Shown one piece after another: positions 41,266 through 51,200 of a DNA stretch of 64,000 nt. The stretch is taken from NCBI RefSeq assembly GCF_001663155.1, contig NZ_CP015963.1, positions 1,760,001 to 1,824,000 of the forward strand, given 5' to 3'. Origin of the DNA: Altererythrobacter ishigakiensis. GTDB lineage: Bacteria > Pseudomonadota > Alphaproteobacteria > Sphingomonadales > Sphingomonadaceae. A program made the position numbers and the translations under genes. The notes under the pieces were generated by a model. It had not been told where the DNA came from. It worked only from the letters and a program-made list of their open reading frames with translations, and did no database searches. The stretch's first letter is position 1. The number at the start of each line of letters is the position of its first letter.

Positions 41266-41706
41266 ATGGATGATCCGGATCGGGCTCAACGTAGCCCGGC
41301 CGAAGTGGATGAGGAATTGGACGCTGCGGTTCGCGGCGACAATGATTCTGCGCCTACGCGATCTTCTATTGTTGATGACCTCACAGCTTTGGCGGAAGAC
41401 GGCAAAACGCTATTTCAGGCCGAAATTGGCTTTCAGAAGACGCGCTTGGCTTTTGCGGCCAACCGCAGCAAGTCTGCCCTATTCTCAGGGCTAATGGCAT
41501 TTGGCTTCTTGCATCTCGCGTTAATTGCGCTGGTTGTTGGTATGGTGATCGCTCTGACACCATATGTCACAGCATTTGGTGCGACCGCCATTGTTGTAAG
41601 CTTATTATTGATCGGGGCCTATTTGCTGGCGCTTCGTGTACGCAATTCAACGCGTGAAATCGGCGAAGTCTTCGACAGCACTTCGGACGAAGATGAGAAT
41701 GGCTGA
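41266..41706 (+). CDS. phage-holin-superfamily-like (Holin-X) membrane protein
   Basis: 146 residues: a charged N-terminus, a helical segment (SSIVDDLTALAEDGKTLFQAEIGFQKTRLAF), two membrane helices (LMAFGFLHLALIALVVGMVIAL and FGATAIVVSLLLIGAYLLAL) and a short acidic tail. This is the layout of the Holin-X/DUF1469 family of chromosomal membrane proteins; no lysis role is implied, as there is no phage around it. GGAAGGGG precedes the start. Cotranscribed with its neighbours. Confidence 0.75.
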   Translation: MDDPDRAQRSPAEVDEELDAAVRGDNDSAPTRSSIVDDLTALAEDGKTLFQAEIGFQKTRLAFAANRSKSALFSGLMAFGFLHLALIALVVGMVIALTPYVTAFGATAIVVSLLLIGAYLLALRVRNSTREIGEVFDSTSDEDENG

Positions 41707-42010
41707 TCTGAAACAACAGCTAAAGGAAGACAAGGCGATCCGTGGCGCTGCACGATCAATTGTGGCAGCGCAAATCGCGCAGGTACGCCAGGGATTGTCA
41801 GGCCAACGGATCGGGTCGCAATTGGCCGATAGTTTAGGCGAGCCTGCGATTGACAAGTTGGACAAGCTGGGCCTGCCGGCCAAGGTAATTGCCGCTGCCG
41901 CTGCAGGGGCAGCAGGAGTTCTCGCAATTGCATTGGCATGGAAGCCAGTCGCAGCTTTGCTTGCTTCAGACAACGAGGCAACCTCAACGGAGGTCGATAA
42001 TGACGCGTGA
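41699..42010 (+). CDS. small single-pass membrane protein
   Basis: 103 residues from the ATG at 41699, overlapping the previous gene by 8 bp; an ATG at 41693 is also possible. Helical N-terminal half (KQQLKEDKAIRGAARSIVAA) and one membrane segment (VIAAAAAGAAGVLAIALAW). It was not recognised beyond being a typical third gene in this kind of stress-membrane cluster. The coupled overlaps indicate it is really translated. Confidence 0.65.
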   Translation: MADLKQQLKEDKAIRGAARSIVAAQIAQVRQGLSGQRIGSQLADSLGEPAIDKLDKLGLPAKVIAAAAAGAAGVLAIALAWKPVAALLASDNEATSTEVDNDA

Positions 42011-42356
42011 ACAAAAGAGAGAGGCTCTGAAAGAACGGATCGCTGCCGCTCAAGCGCGTTTCGGTGATCGCTCGCCCGAAGATATCGCTTCAGATGCTGC
42101 AAGCGCGGCATTCCAATACGCGAAACAAAACCCTGTCGTAGTGATCGGCGGAGCACTGGCACTGGGGCTTGCGCTGGGTAGCTTTACGCGCCGTGGAAGA
42201 AAGGCCGCCGCCGCTGGTGGCTTGTTTACCCGATTGGCAACAGATGTTGCGATTGGTTTCGCGGTGGCGATGTATGAGAAGGCCCATCACGCGAAGAGCG
42301 AGGTTGGATTGGCAAAAGGTCAGGAACTGATCGAGCAGAATTCCGATCAGGAATAG
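42000..42356 (+). CDS. small membrane protein of the stress cluster
   Basis: 118 residues from the ATG at 42000, overlapping the previous gene by 11 bp. N-terminal helix (EQKREALKERIAAAQARFG), a hydrophobic segment KQNPVVVIGGALALGLALGSF ended by basic residues (TRRGRK), and a weaker second one (LATDVAIGFAVAMYEKA). It resembles the C-terminal anchor of YqjD/DUF883 proteins. Last gene of the cluster; function unknown. Confidence 0.65.
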   Translation: MTREQKREALKERIAAAQARFGDRSPEDIASDAASAAFQYAKQNPVVVIGGALALGLALGSFTRRGRKAAAAGGLFTRLATDVAIGFAVAMYEKAHHAKSEVGLAKGQELIEQNSDQE

Positions 42357-42438
42357 GAATTCGTTGCCCTCACGCACTTGCCTCCACGGCATAGTCGTTT
42401 ATTGGGCGCCGCAATTGCTATAGCGAACAGGAATAATC

Positions 42439-42669
42439 ATGGCGGAACTCGAAACCAAGCAGCGCCTGCACCTTGTTATGGGTGGCCGGGTCAAAGACCC
42501 TAGGTCGCATGAATTTCAGGACCCTGAAAGCATTCACGTGGTCGGCGTTTTCAGTAATTATGACGACGCGGTTGAGGCATGGCGCGGACAGGCACAGCGC
42601 ACCGTTGACGATGCTGAAATGAAGTATGTTGTCGTCCACATACACAAGCTGCTGGAACCGGACGAATAA
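42439..42669 (+). CDS. DUF4170 domain-containing protein
   Basis: 76 residues. The sequence HLVMGGRVKDPRSHEFQDP, VVGVFSNYDDAVEAWRGQAQRTVDDAEMKYVVVHIH is a near-textbook DUF4170 protein, a small alphaproteobacterial family of unknown function. It is followed after 14 bp by a GNAT gene. Confidence 0.88.
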   Translation: MAELETKQRLHLVMGGRVKDPRSHEFQDPESIHVVGVFSNYDDAVEAWRGQAQRTVDDAEMKYVVVHIHKLLEPDE

Positions 42670-42683
42670 TTCCCCCGGCGACC

Positions 42684-43172
42684 ATGTATGCTTTTCGCCG
42701 ATTCAGGCGTAGCGATGCAGAACGGCTTGAGCAGGTCTTTGTAGACGCAGTCTCAGTGATCGGGTTGCGGGCTTATTCAGCATCGCAGGTTGCAGCTTGG
42801 GTGGCTCGGTCGCCTGCCGCGAAAGATCGTATTATTGAACGCGCCGAGTTGGGCCATTGGGTAATCGTTGCCGCCGAGGAGAGCGGTATGCCGGTTGCCT
42901 ACGCCCTGCTGGAACAAGATGGCCATCTCGACCATCTTTACTGCCATCCCGATCATACCCGAAATGGACTGGCTGATCGGCTGCTTGAAGCTGCGGAAGA
43001 ACAGGCGCTGACTTGGGATTGTAAACGGCTGTACACTGAGGCGAGCGAGCTGGCGCGCCCGTCATTCGAACGCGCCGGCTATGGCGTTACGCAAAGGCGG
43101 GACTTCACAATCGAACACGAAGGCAAGCTCGTGCCGATCCACAACTATGCTATGGAAAAGACGCTCGGTTGA
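42684..43172 (+). CDS. GNAT family N-acetyltransferase
   Basis: 162 residues with the GNAT fold: YAFRRFRRSDAERLEQVF, strand beta4 VAYALLEQDGHLDHLYCHPDHTRNGLADRLLEAAEE (the acetyl-CoA loop has R-N-G-L-A), then YTEASELARPSFERAGYGVTQRR. It resembles the YafP-like group. The substrate is unknown. Convergent with greA, 18 bp between the stops. Confidence 0.9.
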   Translation: MYAFRRFRRSDAERLEQVFVDAVSVIGLRAYSASQVAAWVARSPAAKDRIIERAELGHWVIVAAEESGMPVAYALLEQDGHLDHLYCHPDHTRNGLADRLLEAAEEQALTWDCKRLYTEASELARPSFERAGYGVTQRRDFTIEHEGKLVPIHNYAMEKTLG

Positions 43173-43190
43173 GCGTCCCTTCTGTAAAAA

Positions 43191-43667
43191 TCAGATAAAT
43201 TCGATCTTGTCGACGAGGTAGAACTTATCGCCTGAAGGGACAGTCACTTCGATCTCTTCGCCAACTTCCTTGCCGATCAGCGCACGGGCAATCGGAGAGT
43301 TGTAGGAAATGCGTCCCTTGTTGGCATTTGCTTCGGTCTGACCGACTATCTGGTATTTTACCGGTTTGTCGTCTTCATCAAGCAAAGTCACAGTTGCGCC
43401 GAAAACCACCCGGTCGCCGGACAAGGTAGCAGGGTCGATGATCTGTGCGCGGCTGACCTTGTCTTCCAACTCGGCGATTTGGGCTTCAACCTGCCCCTGA
43501 CGCTCTTTGGCGGCGTGATATTCGGCGTTCTCCGATAGATCGCCGTGCGCACGAGCTTCCTCGATTGCATCAACAATTTTTGGTCGCTCCGTGCGCAATG
43601 CCTTCAGGTCAGCAGTCAACTGCTCATAACCTTCTGCCAGCATTGGAACCTTTTCCATCGTAGCCAT
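43191..43667 (-). CDS. greA: transcription elongation factor GreA
   Basis: 158 residues. The N-terminal coiled coil with acidic tip ([20 protein letters not shown]) enters the RNA polymerase channel to stimulate cleavage of backtracked RNA; the C-terminal FKBP-like domain has [27 protein letters not shown]. The first ATG (43667) is kept because AAGGAAAG lies at proper spacing. It follows carB on the same strand, a common arrangement. Confidence 0.96.
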   Translation of the reverse strand: MATMEKVPMLAEGYEQLTADLKALRTERPKIVDAIEEARAHGDLSENAEYHAAKERQGQVEAQIAELEDKVSRAQIIDPATLSGDRVVFGATVTLLDEDDKPVKYQIVGQTEANANKGRISYNSPIARALIGKEVGEEIEVTVPSGDKFYLVDKIEFI

Positions 43668-43713
43668 CTCTTCTTTCCTTTGGCGCTTATCCCCATGAAA
43701 AAACGGTCATTTC

Positions 43714-43752
43714 AAACGAGGCCGCATCTAAAGAAGCGGCCAAATCTCGTTT
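43714..43752 (-). terminator. stem-loop between carB and greA
   Basis: On the minus strand AAACGAG + GCCGC pairs with GCGGC + CTCGTTT, with a five-base bulge on one side and a 10-base loop. TTTTTT follows about ten bases later. It may end the carAB transcript or reduce read-through into greA; the distance to the T-run makes it a non-ideal terminator. Confidence 0.5.
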
Positions 43753-43779
43753 AAAATGTCGGGAAAAAGCTTGTGTTCG

Positions 43780-46700
43780 CTAGCTATAATAGTCCTGCAA
43801 CGAGCGGACTTCAAGATCAGTTGCATTTACCGCACGAATTGTGTTGGCAACTGCCAATGAAGCTGCTGCTGTTGTATAGTACGGCAGTTTGGCCTCCAGG
43901 GCCGATGCACGGATCGATTTTGAGTCCAGCAAAGACTGCCAACCTTCCGTAGTATTGAAGATCAGATCGACCTCGCCGTCTATAATCTTGTCCACGATAT
44001 GTGGCTGACCCTCGGCCACCTTGTTGATCCGTTCAACAGGCAAACCTTGTGCGCTGAGATATGTTTGTGTGCCGCCTGTCGCGATCGCTTTGAAGCCTTG
44101 ATCAATCAGAGACTGCACCGCCGGCACTATATGCACCTTGTCGCTGTCTTTCACCGATACAAACAATGTCCCTTTCGCAGGCAGTTTCATTCCCGCTGCC
44201 AATTGCGATTTGAGGAAAGCTGCCTCGAAACCCGTGTCGATGCCCATGACTTCGCCGGTCGACTTCATTTCCGGTGAAAGGATCGGATCAGCCCCCGGGA
44301 AACGGTTGAATGGGAAGACCGCTTCCTTAACCGCCATGTAGGGCAATTCGCGCTTGAATGGCTCGAAATTGGAAAGCGGCTCGCCTGCCATCACCCGCGC
44401 GGCAATCTTGGCTACCGGCTGACCGATTGCCTTCGCGACAAATGGTACCGTGCGGGAGGCGCGTGGATTAACTTCGATCAGGTAGACTTCGCCGTCCTTA
44501 ACCGCGAATTGCACGTTCATCAGACCTACGACATTTAGCGCCTTTGCCAAGGCTTCCGCCTGCCGTTCCATCTCTGCAACAATGTCGGCGGGCAGCGAGT
44601 ATGGCGGCAGTGTGCAGGCACTATCGCCCGAATGGACACCGGCTTCCTCGATATGTTGCATCACGCCCGCGATGCGCACTTCCTTGCCATCGCACAGCGC
44701 ATCGACATCACATTCGACCGCGTCGCGCAGATATTGATCGACCAGAACCGGGCTGTCGCCTGACACGTTCACAGCCGTGCGGATGTAGTCATCCAGTTGC
44801 GCCTCACTGTCGACGATTTCCATCGCGCGGCCACCCAGCACGTAGGACGGGCGCAACAACACCGGATAGCCGATCCGTGCGGCAACAGCTGCGGCTTCAT
44901 CTCGACTGTAGGCAATGCCGTTATCCGGTTGCTTGAGCTTCAGCTGATTGACGAGCTTCGCAAACCGCTCTCGGTCCTCGGCCAAGTCGATTGCATTTGG
45001 GGAAGTTCCCAAAATCGGCACCCCGGCATCTTCCAGCGCTTGCGCGAGTTTCAGCGGAGTCTGTCCACCGAACTGCACGATTACGCCTGCCAATGTCCCC
45101 TTGGACATCTCTACGCGCATGATTTCCAGCACGTCTTCCGCCGTCAGCGGTTCAAAATAGAGCCTGTCCGAAGTGTCATAGTCGGTGGAAACCGTTTCCG
45201 GATTGCAGTTGACCATGATCGTTTCATAGCCAGCCTCTTCCAGCGCAAAACAGGCATGCACGCAGCAGTAATCGAACTCGATGCCCTGTCCGATCCGGTT
45301 CGGGCCGCCGCCCAGGATCACTACCTTCTTGCGGTCAGACGGATCGGCCTCACACTCAGGCTCGCCAAAGCTTGGCGCTTCATAGGTTGAGTACATGTAA
45401 GGTGTGATCGCTTCGAATTCGGCGGCGCAGCTGTCAATGCGTTTGAAGACAGGACGCACGCCAAGCTTTTCACGCAGTGCGCGGACTTCGTCTTCGCTGG
45501 TCGCACCAGCCATCGCCTGCAAGGCATCATGCAGTAGGCCTGAGCGCTTGGCTTGCGTCTCACCCAGCCCGCCTGCAACACCCACCGAGCGTACAGCCAA
45601 TGTAGCGAGGCGCTTGTCCGAAAAGCCCATCGATTTGAGCTTGCGCAATTCCGCCGCATCGCGCGGCAGACCGTCTGCGGCAATCCGTTTTTCAGCCGCA
45701 ATAATCTCTTCGATCTGGCGGAGGAACCAGGGATCGTAGGATGTAACAGCGTGGATATCTTCCACACTCATGCCTTCGCGAAATGCCTGTCCTACATTCA
45801 GCAAACGATCCGGTGTCCGCTTGCTGAGCGCGGCAGTCAGCACTTCGCGCGAAACACCTTCCAGCGCAGGCACGCGATTGAACCCGTCCAGATCGGTTTC
45901 TAGCCCGCGTAGAGCCTTCTGCATCGATTCCTGGAGGTTCCGGCCAATCGCCATGACTTCGCCGACCGACTTCATCGCGGTGGCCAGCTCTGGCTTCGCG
46001 CCTTTGAACTTCTCGAAAGCGAAGCGCGGGATCTTGGTCACCACGTAATCGATTGTAGGCTCGAAGGATGCCGGTGTAGCGCCAGTAATCTCGTTGGTAA
46101 TCTCGTCCAGCGTGTAGCCCACGGCCAGCTTTGCTGCGACCCGCGCAATCGGGAAACCGGTGGCTTTGGATGCCAGAGCGGACGAACGTGACACGCGCGG
46201 GTTCATCTCGATCACGATCAAGCGACCGTCCGCCGGGTTGACCGCAAACTGGACGTTGGAGCCTCCGGTTTCGACGCCAATCTCGCGCAGCACCTCGAGC
46301 GAGGCGGTGCGCATGATCTGATATTCCTTGTCCGTCAGCGTCAGCGCGGGCGCGACAGTGATGCTGTCACCGGTGTGGACGCCCATCGGATCGACATTCT
46401 CGATCGAGCAGATGATGATGCAGTTATCGTGCTTATCGCGCACAACCTCCATCTCATACTCTTTCCACCCCAGCAGCGATTCCTCGATCAGCACTTCTGT
46501 GGTGGGCGACGCGTCGAGGCCTTCGCGAACAATCCGCTCAAACTCGGCCTTGTTGTAGGCAATGCCGCCGCCCGTACCGCCCAACGTAAAGCTGGGGCGG
46601 ATGATCGCGGGGAGCTTGGTGCGCTCCAGAACTTTCAGCGCGTCGTCCAATGAATGCGCAATGCCGCTGCGCGCGCTTTCCAGCCCGATCTTGTCCATCG

Positions 46701-47103
46701 CCTCACGGAACTTCTGGCGATCCTCGGCCTTGTCGATGGCTTCGGCGTCGGCGCCGATCATCTGCACGCCATACTTGTCGAGCACACCCATCTTGTTGAG
46801 CGAGAGCGCGCAGTTCAGCGCGGTCTGCCCGCCCATCGTCGGCAGCACGGCATCGGGCCGTTCTTTGGCGATGATCTTCTCGACGATTTCGGGCGTGATC
46901 GGCTCGATATAGGTCGCATCGGCAAACTCGGGATCGGTCATGATCGTGGCCGGGTTCGAGTTGACCAGGATGACGCGATAGCCCTCTTCCTTCAGGGCCT
47001 TGATCGCTTGCGTGCCGGAATAGTCGAACTCGCACGCCTGGCCGATGATGATTGGGCCAGCGCCAATTACGAGGATCGAGGAAATGTCAGTGCGTTTGGG
47101 CAT
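43780..47103 (-). CDS. carB: carbamoyl-phosphate synthase, large subunit
   Basis: 1107 residues. Two homologous ATP-grasp halves (first [20 protein letters not shown], second [19 protein letters not shown]) make carbamoyl phosphate from bicarbonate, ammonia and two ATP; the C-terminal MGS-like domain (about 970-1080, [21 protein letters not shown]) is the allosteric part. It supplies pyrimidine and arginine synthesis. Its start overlaps a small membrane-protein gene by 17 bp, which separates it from carA. Confidence 0.97.
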   Translation of the reverse strand: MPKRTDISSILVIGAGPIIIGQACEFDYSGTQAIKALKEEGYRVILVNSNPATIMTDPEFADATYIEPITPEIVEKIIAKERPDAVLPTMGGQTALNCALSLNKMGVLDKYGVQMIGADAEAIDKAEDRQKFREAMDKIGLESARSGIAHSLDDALKVLERTKLPAIIRPSFTLGGTGGGIAYNKAEFERIVREGLDASPTTEVLIEESLLGWKEYEMEVVRDKHDNCIIICSIENVDPMGVHTGDSITVAPALTLTDKEYQIMRTASLEVLREIGVETGGSNVQFAVNPADGRLIVIEMNPRVSRSSALASKATGFPIARVAAKLAVGYTLDEITNEITGATPASFEPTIDYVVTKIPRFAFEKFKGAKPELATAMKSVGEVMAIGRNLQESMQKALRGLETDLDGFNRVPALEGVSREVLTAALSKRTPDRLLNVGQAFREGMSVEDIHAVTSYDPWFLRQIEEIIAAEKRIAADGLPRDAAELRKLKSMGFSDKRLATLAVRSVGVAGGLGETQAKRSGLLHDALQAMAGATSEDEVRALREKLGVRPVFKRIDSCAAEFEAITPYMYSTYEAPSFGEPECEADPSDRKKVVILGGGPNRIGQGIEFDYCCVHACFALEEAGYETIMVNCNPETVSTDYDTSDRLYFEPLTAEDVLEIMRVEMSKGTLAGVIVQFGGQTPLKLAQALEDAGVPILGTSPNAIDLAEDRERFAKLVNQLKLKQPDNGIAYSRDEAAAVAARIGYPVLLRPSYVLGGRAMEIVDSEAQLDDYIRTAVNVSGDSPVLVDQYLRDAVECDVDALCDGKEVRIAGVMQHIEEAGVHSGDSACTLPPYSLPADIVAEMERQAEALAKALNVVGLMNVQFAVKDGEVYLIEVNPRASRTVPFVAKAIGQPVAKIAARVMAGEPLSNFEPFKRELPYMAVKEAVFPFNRFPGADPILSPEMKSTGEVMGIDTGFEAAFLKSQLAAGMKLPAKGTLFVSVKDSDKVHIVPAVQSLIDQGFKAIATGGTQTYLSAQGLPVERINKVAEGQPHIVDKIIDGEVDLIFNTTEGWQSLLDSKSIRASALEAKLPYYTTAAASLAVANTIRAVNATDLEVRSLQDYYS

Positions 47104-47461
47104 CTTGGTCCGATATCATCTGTATATGGAGGGGGTAGCCTGCGACCCGCGCACGCTCGAACACGCAGTGGATCGCTATGTCATTTTCTTTATTGATTTT
47201 GATCAGCGAGAAAGGAACGCCATCCAGACCGTTCGCATCTTTCATATAGAACTGCTTGGCTCCGCATTCTCTGAGCAATGCGCCGCTTGTTTGTGCAATC
47301 GCTTCAAACTGGTCGATTTCTTCCAGAGTGAGTACCCGCTCAGATACGCTAAGATAGGGCTGAAGTTTGTCTCCGCTCGAAAAAGCGACGGATGTGGCGA
47401 TTGAAGCTATTGCAGACGTCGCTGCCCCCAAAGCGAACCAAGTAAGCCTAGTACGCCTCAC
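47087..47461 (-). CDS. small membrane-anchored protein encoded between carA and carB
   Basis: 124 residues from a GTG that overlaps the carA stop (GTGA). Basic N-terminus, one hydrophobic segment ([22 protein letters not shown]), then a soluble part with two cysteines ([18 protein letters not shown] and [13 protein letters not shown]) and a C-terminus ([13 protein letters not shown]) overlapping carB. The tight coupling on both sides argues that it is a real gene of the carAB operon. No family is recognised; its role is unknown. Confidence 0.65.
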   Translation of the reverse strand: MRRTRLTWFALGAATSAIASIATSVAFSSGDKLQPYLSVSERVLTLEEIDQFEAIAQTSGALLRECGAKQFYMKDANGLDGVPFSLIKINKENDIAIHCVFERARVAGYPLHIQMISDQDAQTH

Positions 47462-48639
47462 CCCAACATCCCCACGAATTTCTCGAACAGGTAGAAGCTG
47501 TCCTGCGGGCCGGGTGAGGCCTCTGGGTGGTATTGCACGCCGAAGGCTTGCTTGCCTTTGATGGAAATCCCGCAATTGCTGCCATCGAACAGGCTGACGT
47601 GGGTTTGCTCGACATTGTCAGGCAGGCTGTCTGCATCCACCGCAAAGCCGTGGTTCATGCTGGTAATCTCGACGAGCGTTTCGCTGTCGCCCCAGCCCGC
47701 GCCAACACGCTGAACCGGGTGGTTCGCGCCGCGGTGTCCCTGGTGCATCTTCACTGTCTTCGCGCCCGCTGCCAGCGCCAGCATTTGGTGACCGAGGCAT
47801 ATCCCGAACAGCGGAATATCACGATCAAGCAGTCCCTTGATCACTGGCACAGCATATTCGCCCGTCGCCGCCGGATCGCCCGGTCCGTTGGACAGGAACA
47901 CACCCGCCGGCTCCAGCTCCAGCACATCCTCCAGCGAGGTCTTGGCCGGAACCACTGTGACCTTCGCACCTGCGCGCACCAGATTGCGGAAGATGTTGTC
48001 CTTCGCGCCGTAGTCGATCGCCACGATGTGTGGGCGCGCATCGCCCTCACCCGTCCCATAGCCATGACCAAGCTGCCAGTAAGAGCCGCTCCAGTCTTCG
48101 TGAGCCTCACGGGTCACGACCTTCGCCAGATCCATCCCTTCCAGCCCGGCCCAGCCTTGCGCCTTCTCAACCAGAGCCGGGATATCGAACTTTCCATCGG
48201 GCGAATGTGCGATCACCGCATTGGGTGCGCCGCCCAGGCGAATGCGCCGCGTCAGCGCGCGGGTATCGACACCAGACAGGCCAATCTTGCCATTGGCCGC
48301 CATCCAATCGGTGAAGCCTTCGATACTGCGGAAATTGCTTGGCCGCGTTACGTCTTCGCGCACCACGCATCCCACCGCGCCCTCAACCTTGCTTTCGATG
48401 TCTTCAGGGTTCGCGCCAACATTGCCGATATGCGGAAAAGTGAAGGTGACGATCTGCGCGGCATAGCTGGGATCGGTCATCACTTCCTGATAACCGGTCA
48501 TGGCAGTGTTGAAGCACACTTCACCCACCGCATCGCCACTCGCGCCGAAGCCCCTGCCCCAAATCACACTGCCATCGGCCAGAACAAGGACTCCTGTGCT
48601 CCCTTTGGGTTGCGCAGGATGAGAGGCAGCAGAGGCCAT
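47458..48639 (-). CDS. carA: carbamoyl-phosphate synthase, small subunit
   Basis: 393 residues from the ATG at 48639 (GGAGC upstream); an ATG 48 bp earlier is less likely. The N-terminal domain has EVCFNTAMTGYQEVMTDPSYAAQIV; the class I glutamine amidotransferase domain has the nucleophile cysteine in LFGICLGHQMLALA and the histidine-glutamate of FGVQYHPEASPGP. It delivers ammonia from glutamine to CarB. Confidence 0.97.
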   Translation of the reverse strand: MASAASHPAQPKGSTGVLVLADGSVIWGRGFGASGDAVGEVCFNTAMTGYQEVMTDPSYAAQIVTFTFPHIGNVGANPEDIESKVEGAVGCVVREDVTRPSNFRSIEGFTDWMAANGKIGLSGVDTRALTRRIRLGGAPNAVIAHSPDGKFDIPALVEKAQGWAGLEGMDLAKVVTREAHEDWSGSYWQLGHGYGTGEGDARPHIVAIDYGAKDNIFRNLVRAGAKVTVVPAKTSLEDVLELEPAGVFLSNGPGDPAATGEYAVPVIKGLLDRDIPLFGICLGHQMLALAAGAKTVKMHQGHRGANHPVQRVGAGWGDSETLVEITSMNHGFAVDADSLPDNVEQTHVSLFDGSNCGISIKGKQAFGVQYHPEASPGPQDSFYLFEKFVGMLG

Positions 48640-48786
48640 TTCGGTGCTCCGAGTAAAAGGTTTTCCGGCGATGTCGCTAAGACCCATCCGCTAGGCTTGC
48701 GGATCGGGTCCGTCAACCTATCTGTGCATTGTATTTTGCGCTATCCGCGCATGCATTCGAATCCATCCACAAGAAAGACTGTAATC

Positions 48787-49239
48787 ATGCTCCGCGATGA
48801 TATCAAAGCCGCCACGATCACTGCCATGAAGGCAAAGGATAAGGACCGCACCGCTGCGCTTCGCCTGATCGCTGCGAAGATCAAGGATCGCGATATTGAG
48901 GCCCGGACTGGCAAGGCGCCGGAAAATGACGACGAGCTGGTGACCGAAGTGCTGCAGAAGATGGCGAAGCAGCGCAAGGAATCGATCCAGATGTATGACG
49001 ATGGCGACCGCAAGGAGCTGGCGGATCAGGAACGCGCGGAGCTGGCTGTCATCGAAGAGTTCTTGCCTGCCATGATGGACGAGGCCGCGACCAAGGCCGC
49101 TATCGAAGCAGTGAAGGCGGACATTGGCGCCGAATCGATCAAGGACATGGGACGCGTTATGGGTGAGCTGAAGAAGCGCCACGGCGCTGAGCTAGACATG
49201 GGTCTTGCCAGCGGATTGGTGAAAGCCGCACTTTCTTGA
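48787..49239 (+). CDS. GatB/YqeY domain-containing protein
   Basis: 150 residues from the ATG at 48787. The whole protein is the YqeY helical domain (LRDDIKAATITAMKAKDKDRTAALRLIAAKIKD; ELAVIEEFLPAMMDEA; GRVMGELKKRHGAELDMGLASGLVK), related to the tRNA-binding tail of GatB. Function is not established. It is regularly found just before dnaG-rpoD in alphaproteobacteria, as here. The frame is open far upstream, but that stretch is antisense to carA. Confidence 0.93.
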   Translation: MLRDDIKAATITAMKAKDKDRTAALRLIAAKIKDRDIEARTGKAPENDDELVTEVLQKMAKQRKESIQMYDDGDRKELADQERAELAVIEEFLPAMMDEAATKAAIEAVKADIGAESIKDMGRVMGELKKRHGAELDMGLASGLVKAALS

Positions 49240-49304
49240 GATTGGCACAGGCTGGTCCACAGCCAACGCTTGAACATGGCGCCGATCCCGCGCATTGATA
49301 ACCC

Positions 49305-51191
49305 ATGTCGATCACCCCGCAATGGAAGGATGAACTGCGTGCGCGCGTGACGCTGTCATCCGTCATCATGCGGACGACCAAGCTGCAGCGTGCGGGACGC
49401 GAATGGAAGGCGTGCTGCCCGTTCCACAACGAAAAGACGCCCAGCTTCACCGTAAACGATCAAAAGGGTTTCTATCACTGCTTCGGCTGTGGTGCGCATG
49501 GCGATGTCATTTCATGGATGACTGATCAGCGCGGTTTGCCGTTCATGGATGCAATCAAGGAATTGGCCGTGCAGGCGGGGATGGAGGTCCCTCGCCCCGA
49601 TCCTGTTGCGGCTCAACGCGCGGAAAAACGAGCTAGCCTGGTCGATGTAACCGAAGCTGCGCAGCACTGGTTTGTGGAAATGCTGGGCTCGCCAGGTGGG
49701 GCGCGAGCGCGTGATTATCTCGCTTCTCGTGGATTTTCGCCCCAGGTCATTCGCGAATTCGGCTTTGGCTATGCGCCTGACAGTAAAGTTGCGTTGAAAG
49801 GCGCGCTGTCGGATTTTGAGGAAGGCATGCTGGTGGAAAGCGGCATGCAGATCAGCGTGGACGACAAAGCGCCTTATGACCGCTTCCGGGACCGGCTAAT
49901 GCTGCCCATTCAGGACCAACGCGGACGCGTGATCGCGTTCGGCGGGCGAATTCTTGAGAGCCGCGACGGCGTTGCGAAATACCTCAATTCTCCCGATACC
50001 CCGCTGTTCGACAAGGGGCGCACGCTATACAATCTGCACCGCGCCGGCCCTGCAAGCCGCCATACGAACCGTATGGTCGTTGTCGAAGGCTATATGGATG
50101 TGATCGCTCTGGCCCATGCTGGCATAAGCGATGCGGTGGCGCCTTTAGGTACAGCGCTCACTGAGAACCAGCTGACATTGCTGTGGCGTCTGGTCGACGC
50201 ACCAGTGCTCTGTTTCGATGGTGATAATGCCGGACAACGCGCGGCAATGCGTGCAATTGAGCGAGCGCTTCCGATGCTTCAGCCGGGCAAGACTTTGTCG
50301 ATTGTGCGATTGCCTTCCGGGCTGGATCCGGACGACCTGATCAACCAGCAAGGCGCCGGCGCGATGCAGAAGCTGCTGGCGGAGCCCGCTAGTCTGCTGG
50401 ATACGCTCTGGTCCTTTGAACGCGACGCGCAGGAACTGCGTACACCGGAAGACAAGGCCGGCTTGAAGTCCCGTTTGCTTCAGCATGTCGATGCGATCCA
50501 GCACCCCGATATCCGCGCACTTTATAAACGCGAATTGCTGGAGCGTTTTTCCGGTTTCGCTTTTCCACCTCGCCCGCAGCGCGAATGGAAGCCCGGGGCA
50601 CGTTCAACCTGGCAGCCCGCCCCGCGACTTTCCAGCGATGCCGCCGCGAAACTGCGTCACGCCATATCCGGCGGTGCGCGTGACGAATTCACCCGGGCGG
50701 TTGTCCATGGATTGCTGCAGCATCCAGGCGAGATTCTTCGCCACGCAGAAGCGCTCGGTAAGCTTGCCCAATTTGATGCAAAAATGACAGAAACTGTCGA
50801 AAGCCTGCTTGAACTGTCAGAAACGCTTGATTCGCGCGGCCAAGTCGCCATATCAGCATCGGAAGGCATTCCCGCCCCACCGGATAACAGACGCTACGCT
50901 TTCCTGAGAGAAAGCACCAACCCGGTAGATGCGCGCGAGGAATTGGCTGAAGCCGTTGCTTTGCTGGTCGAAAGGCCGGCGCTTTTGTCCGCTCTTGAGG
51001 CGACAAAGGTCCGGTTCAATGAAGACCCGGAGGGCGCATTTGCAGAACAAACGCGGCTGCGTGAACGGCTCACTTCTTTGAATCTACGCTTGAAGGAATT
51101 CGGGCGACGAAAGGCCGGTATATCGGCCGGGGCAGAAATTTCTCGAGAGAGCGCCGACGATGAAGCACTCTCCGACATGAAAACGGACTGA
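49305..51191 (+). CDS. dnaG: DNA primase
   Basis: 628 residues. CHC2 zinc finger (CCPFHNEKTPSFTVNDQKG, then HCFGC), RNA-polymerase core with a TOPRIM domain (VVEGYMDVIALAHAG and the acidic FDGDNAGQRAA), and a C-terminal DnaB-helicase-binding region. It makes RNA primers for replication. It lies 65 bp after the yqeY gene and 9 bp before rpoD, the classical macromolecular-synthesis arrangement without rpsU. Confidence 0.96.
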   Translation: MSITPQWKDELRARVTLSSVIMRTTKLQRAGREWKACCPFHNEKTPSFTVNDQKGFYHCFGCGAHGDVISWMTDQRGLPFMDAIKELAVQAGMEVPRPDPVAAQRAEKRASLVDVTEAAQHWFVEMLGSPGGARARDYLASRGFSPQVIREFGFGYAPDSKVALKGALSDFEEGMLVESGMQISVDDKAPYDRFRDRLMLPIQDQRGRVIAFGGRILESRDGVAKYLNSPDTPLFDKGRTLYNLHRAGPASRHTNRMVVVEGYMDVIALAHAGISDAVAPLGTALTENQLTLLWRLVDAPVLCFDGDNAGQRAAMRAIERALPMLQPGKTLSIVRLPSGLDPDDLINQQGAGAMQKLLAEPASLLDTLWSFERDAQELRTPEDKAGLKSRLLQHVDAIQHPDIRALYKRELLERFSGFAFPPRPQREWKPGARSTWQPAPRLSSDAAAKLRHAISGGARDEFTRAVVHGLLQHPGEILRHAEALGKLAQFDAKMTETVESLLELSETLDSRGQVAISASEGIPAPPDNRRYAFLRESTNPVDAREELAEAVALLVERPALLSALEATKVRFNEDPEGAFAEQTRLRERLTSLNLRLKEFGRRKAGISAGAEISRESADDEALSDMKTD

Positions 51192-51200
51192 TTTGGACCT

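Noticed and set aside
41266..41706. Prophage remnant suggested by the holin-like protein
   Set aside because: No lysozyme, capsid, integrase or attachment repeats nearby; Holin-X proteins are ordinary chromosomal membrane proteins.
47527..48786. Long open frame antisense to carA running into the yqeY gene
   Set aside because: Only the part from the ATG at 48787 matches a family; the rest is the antisense of carA.
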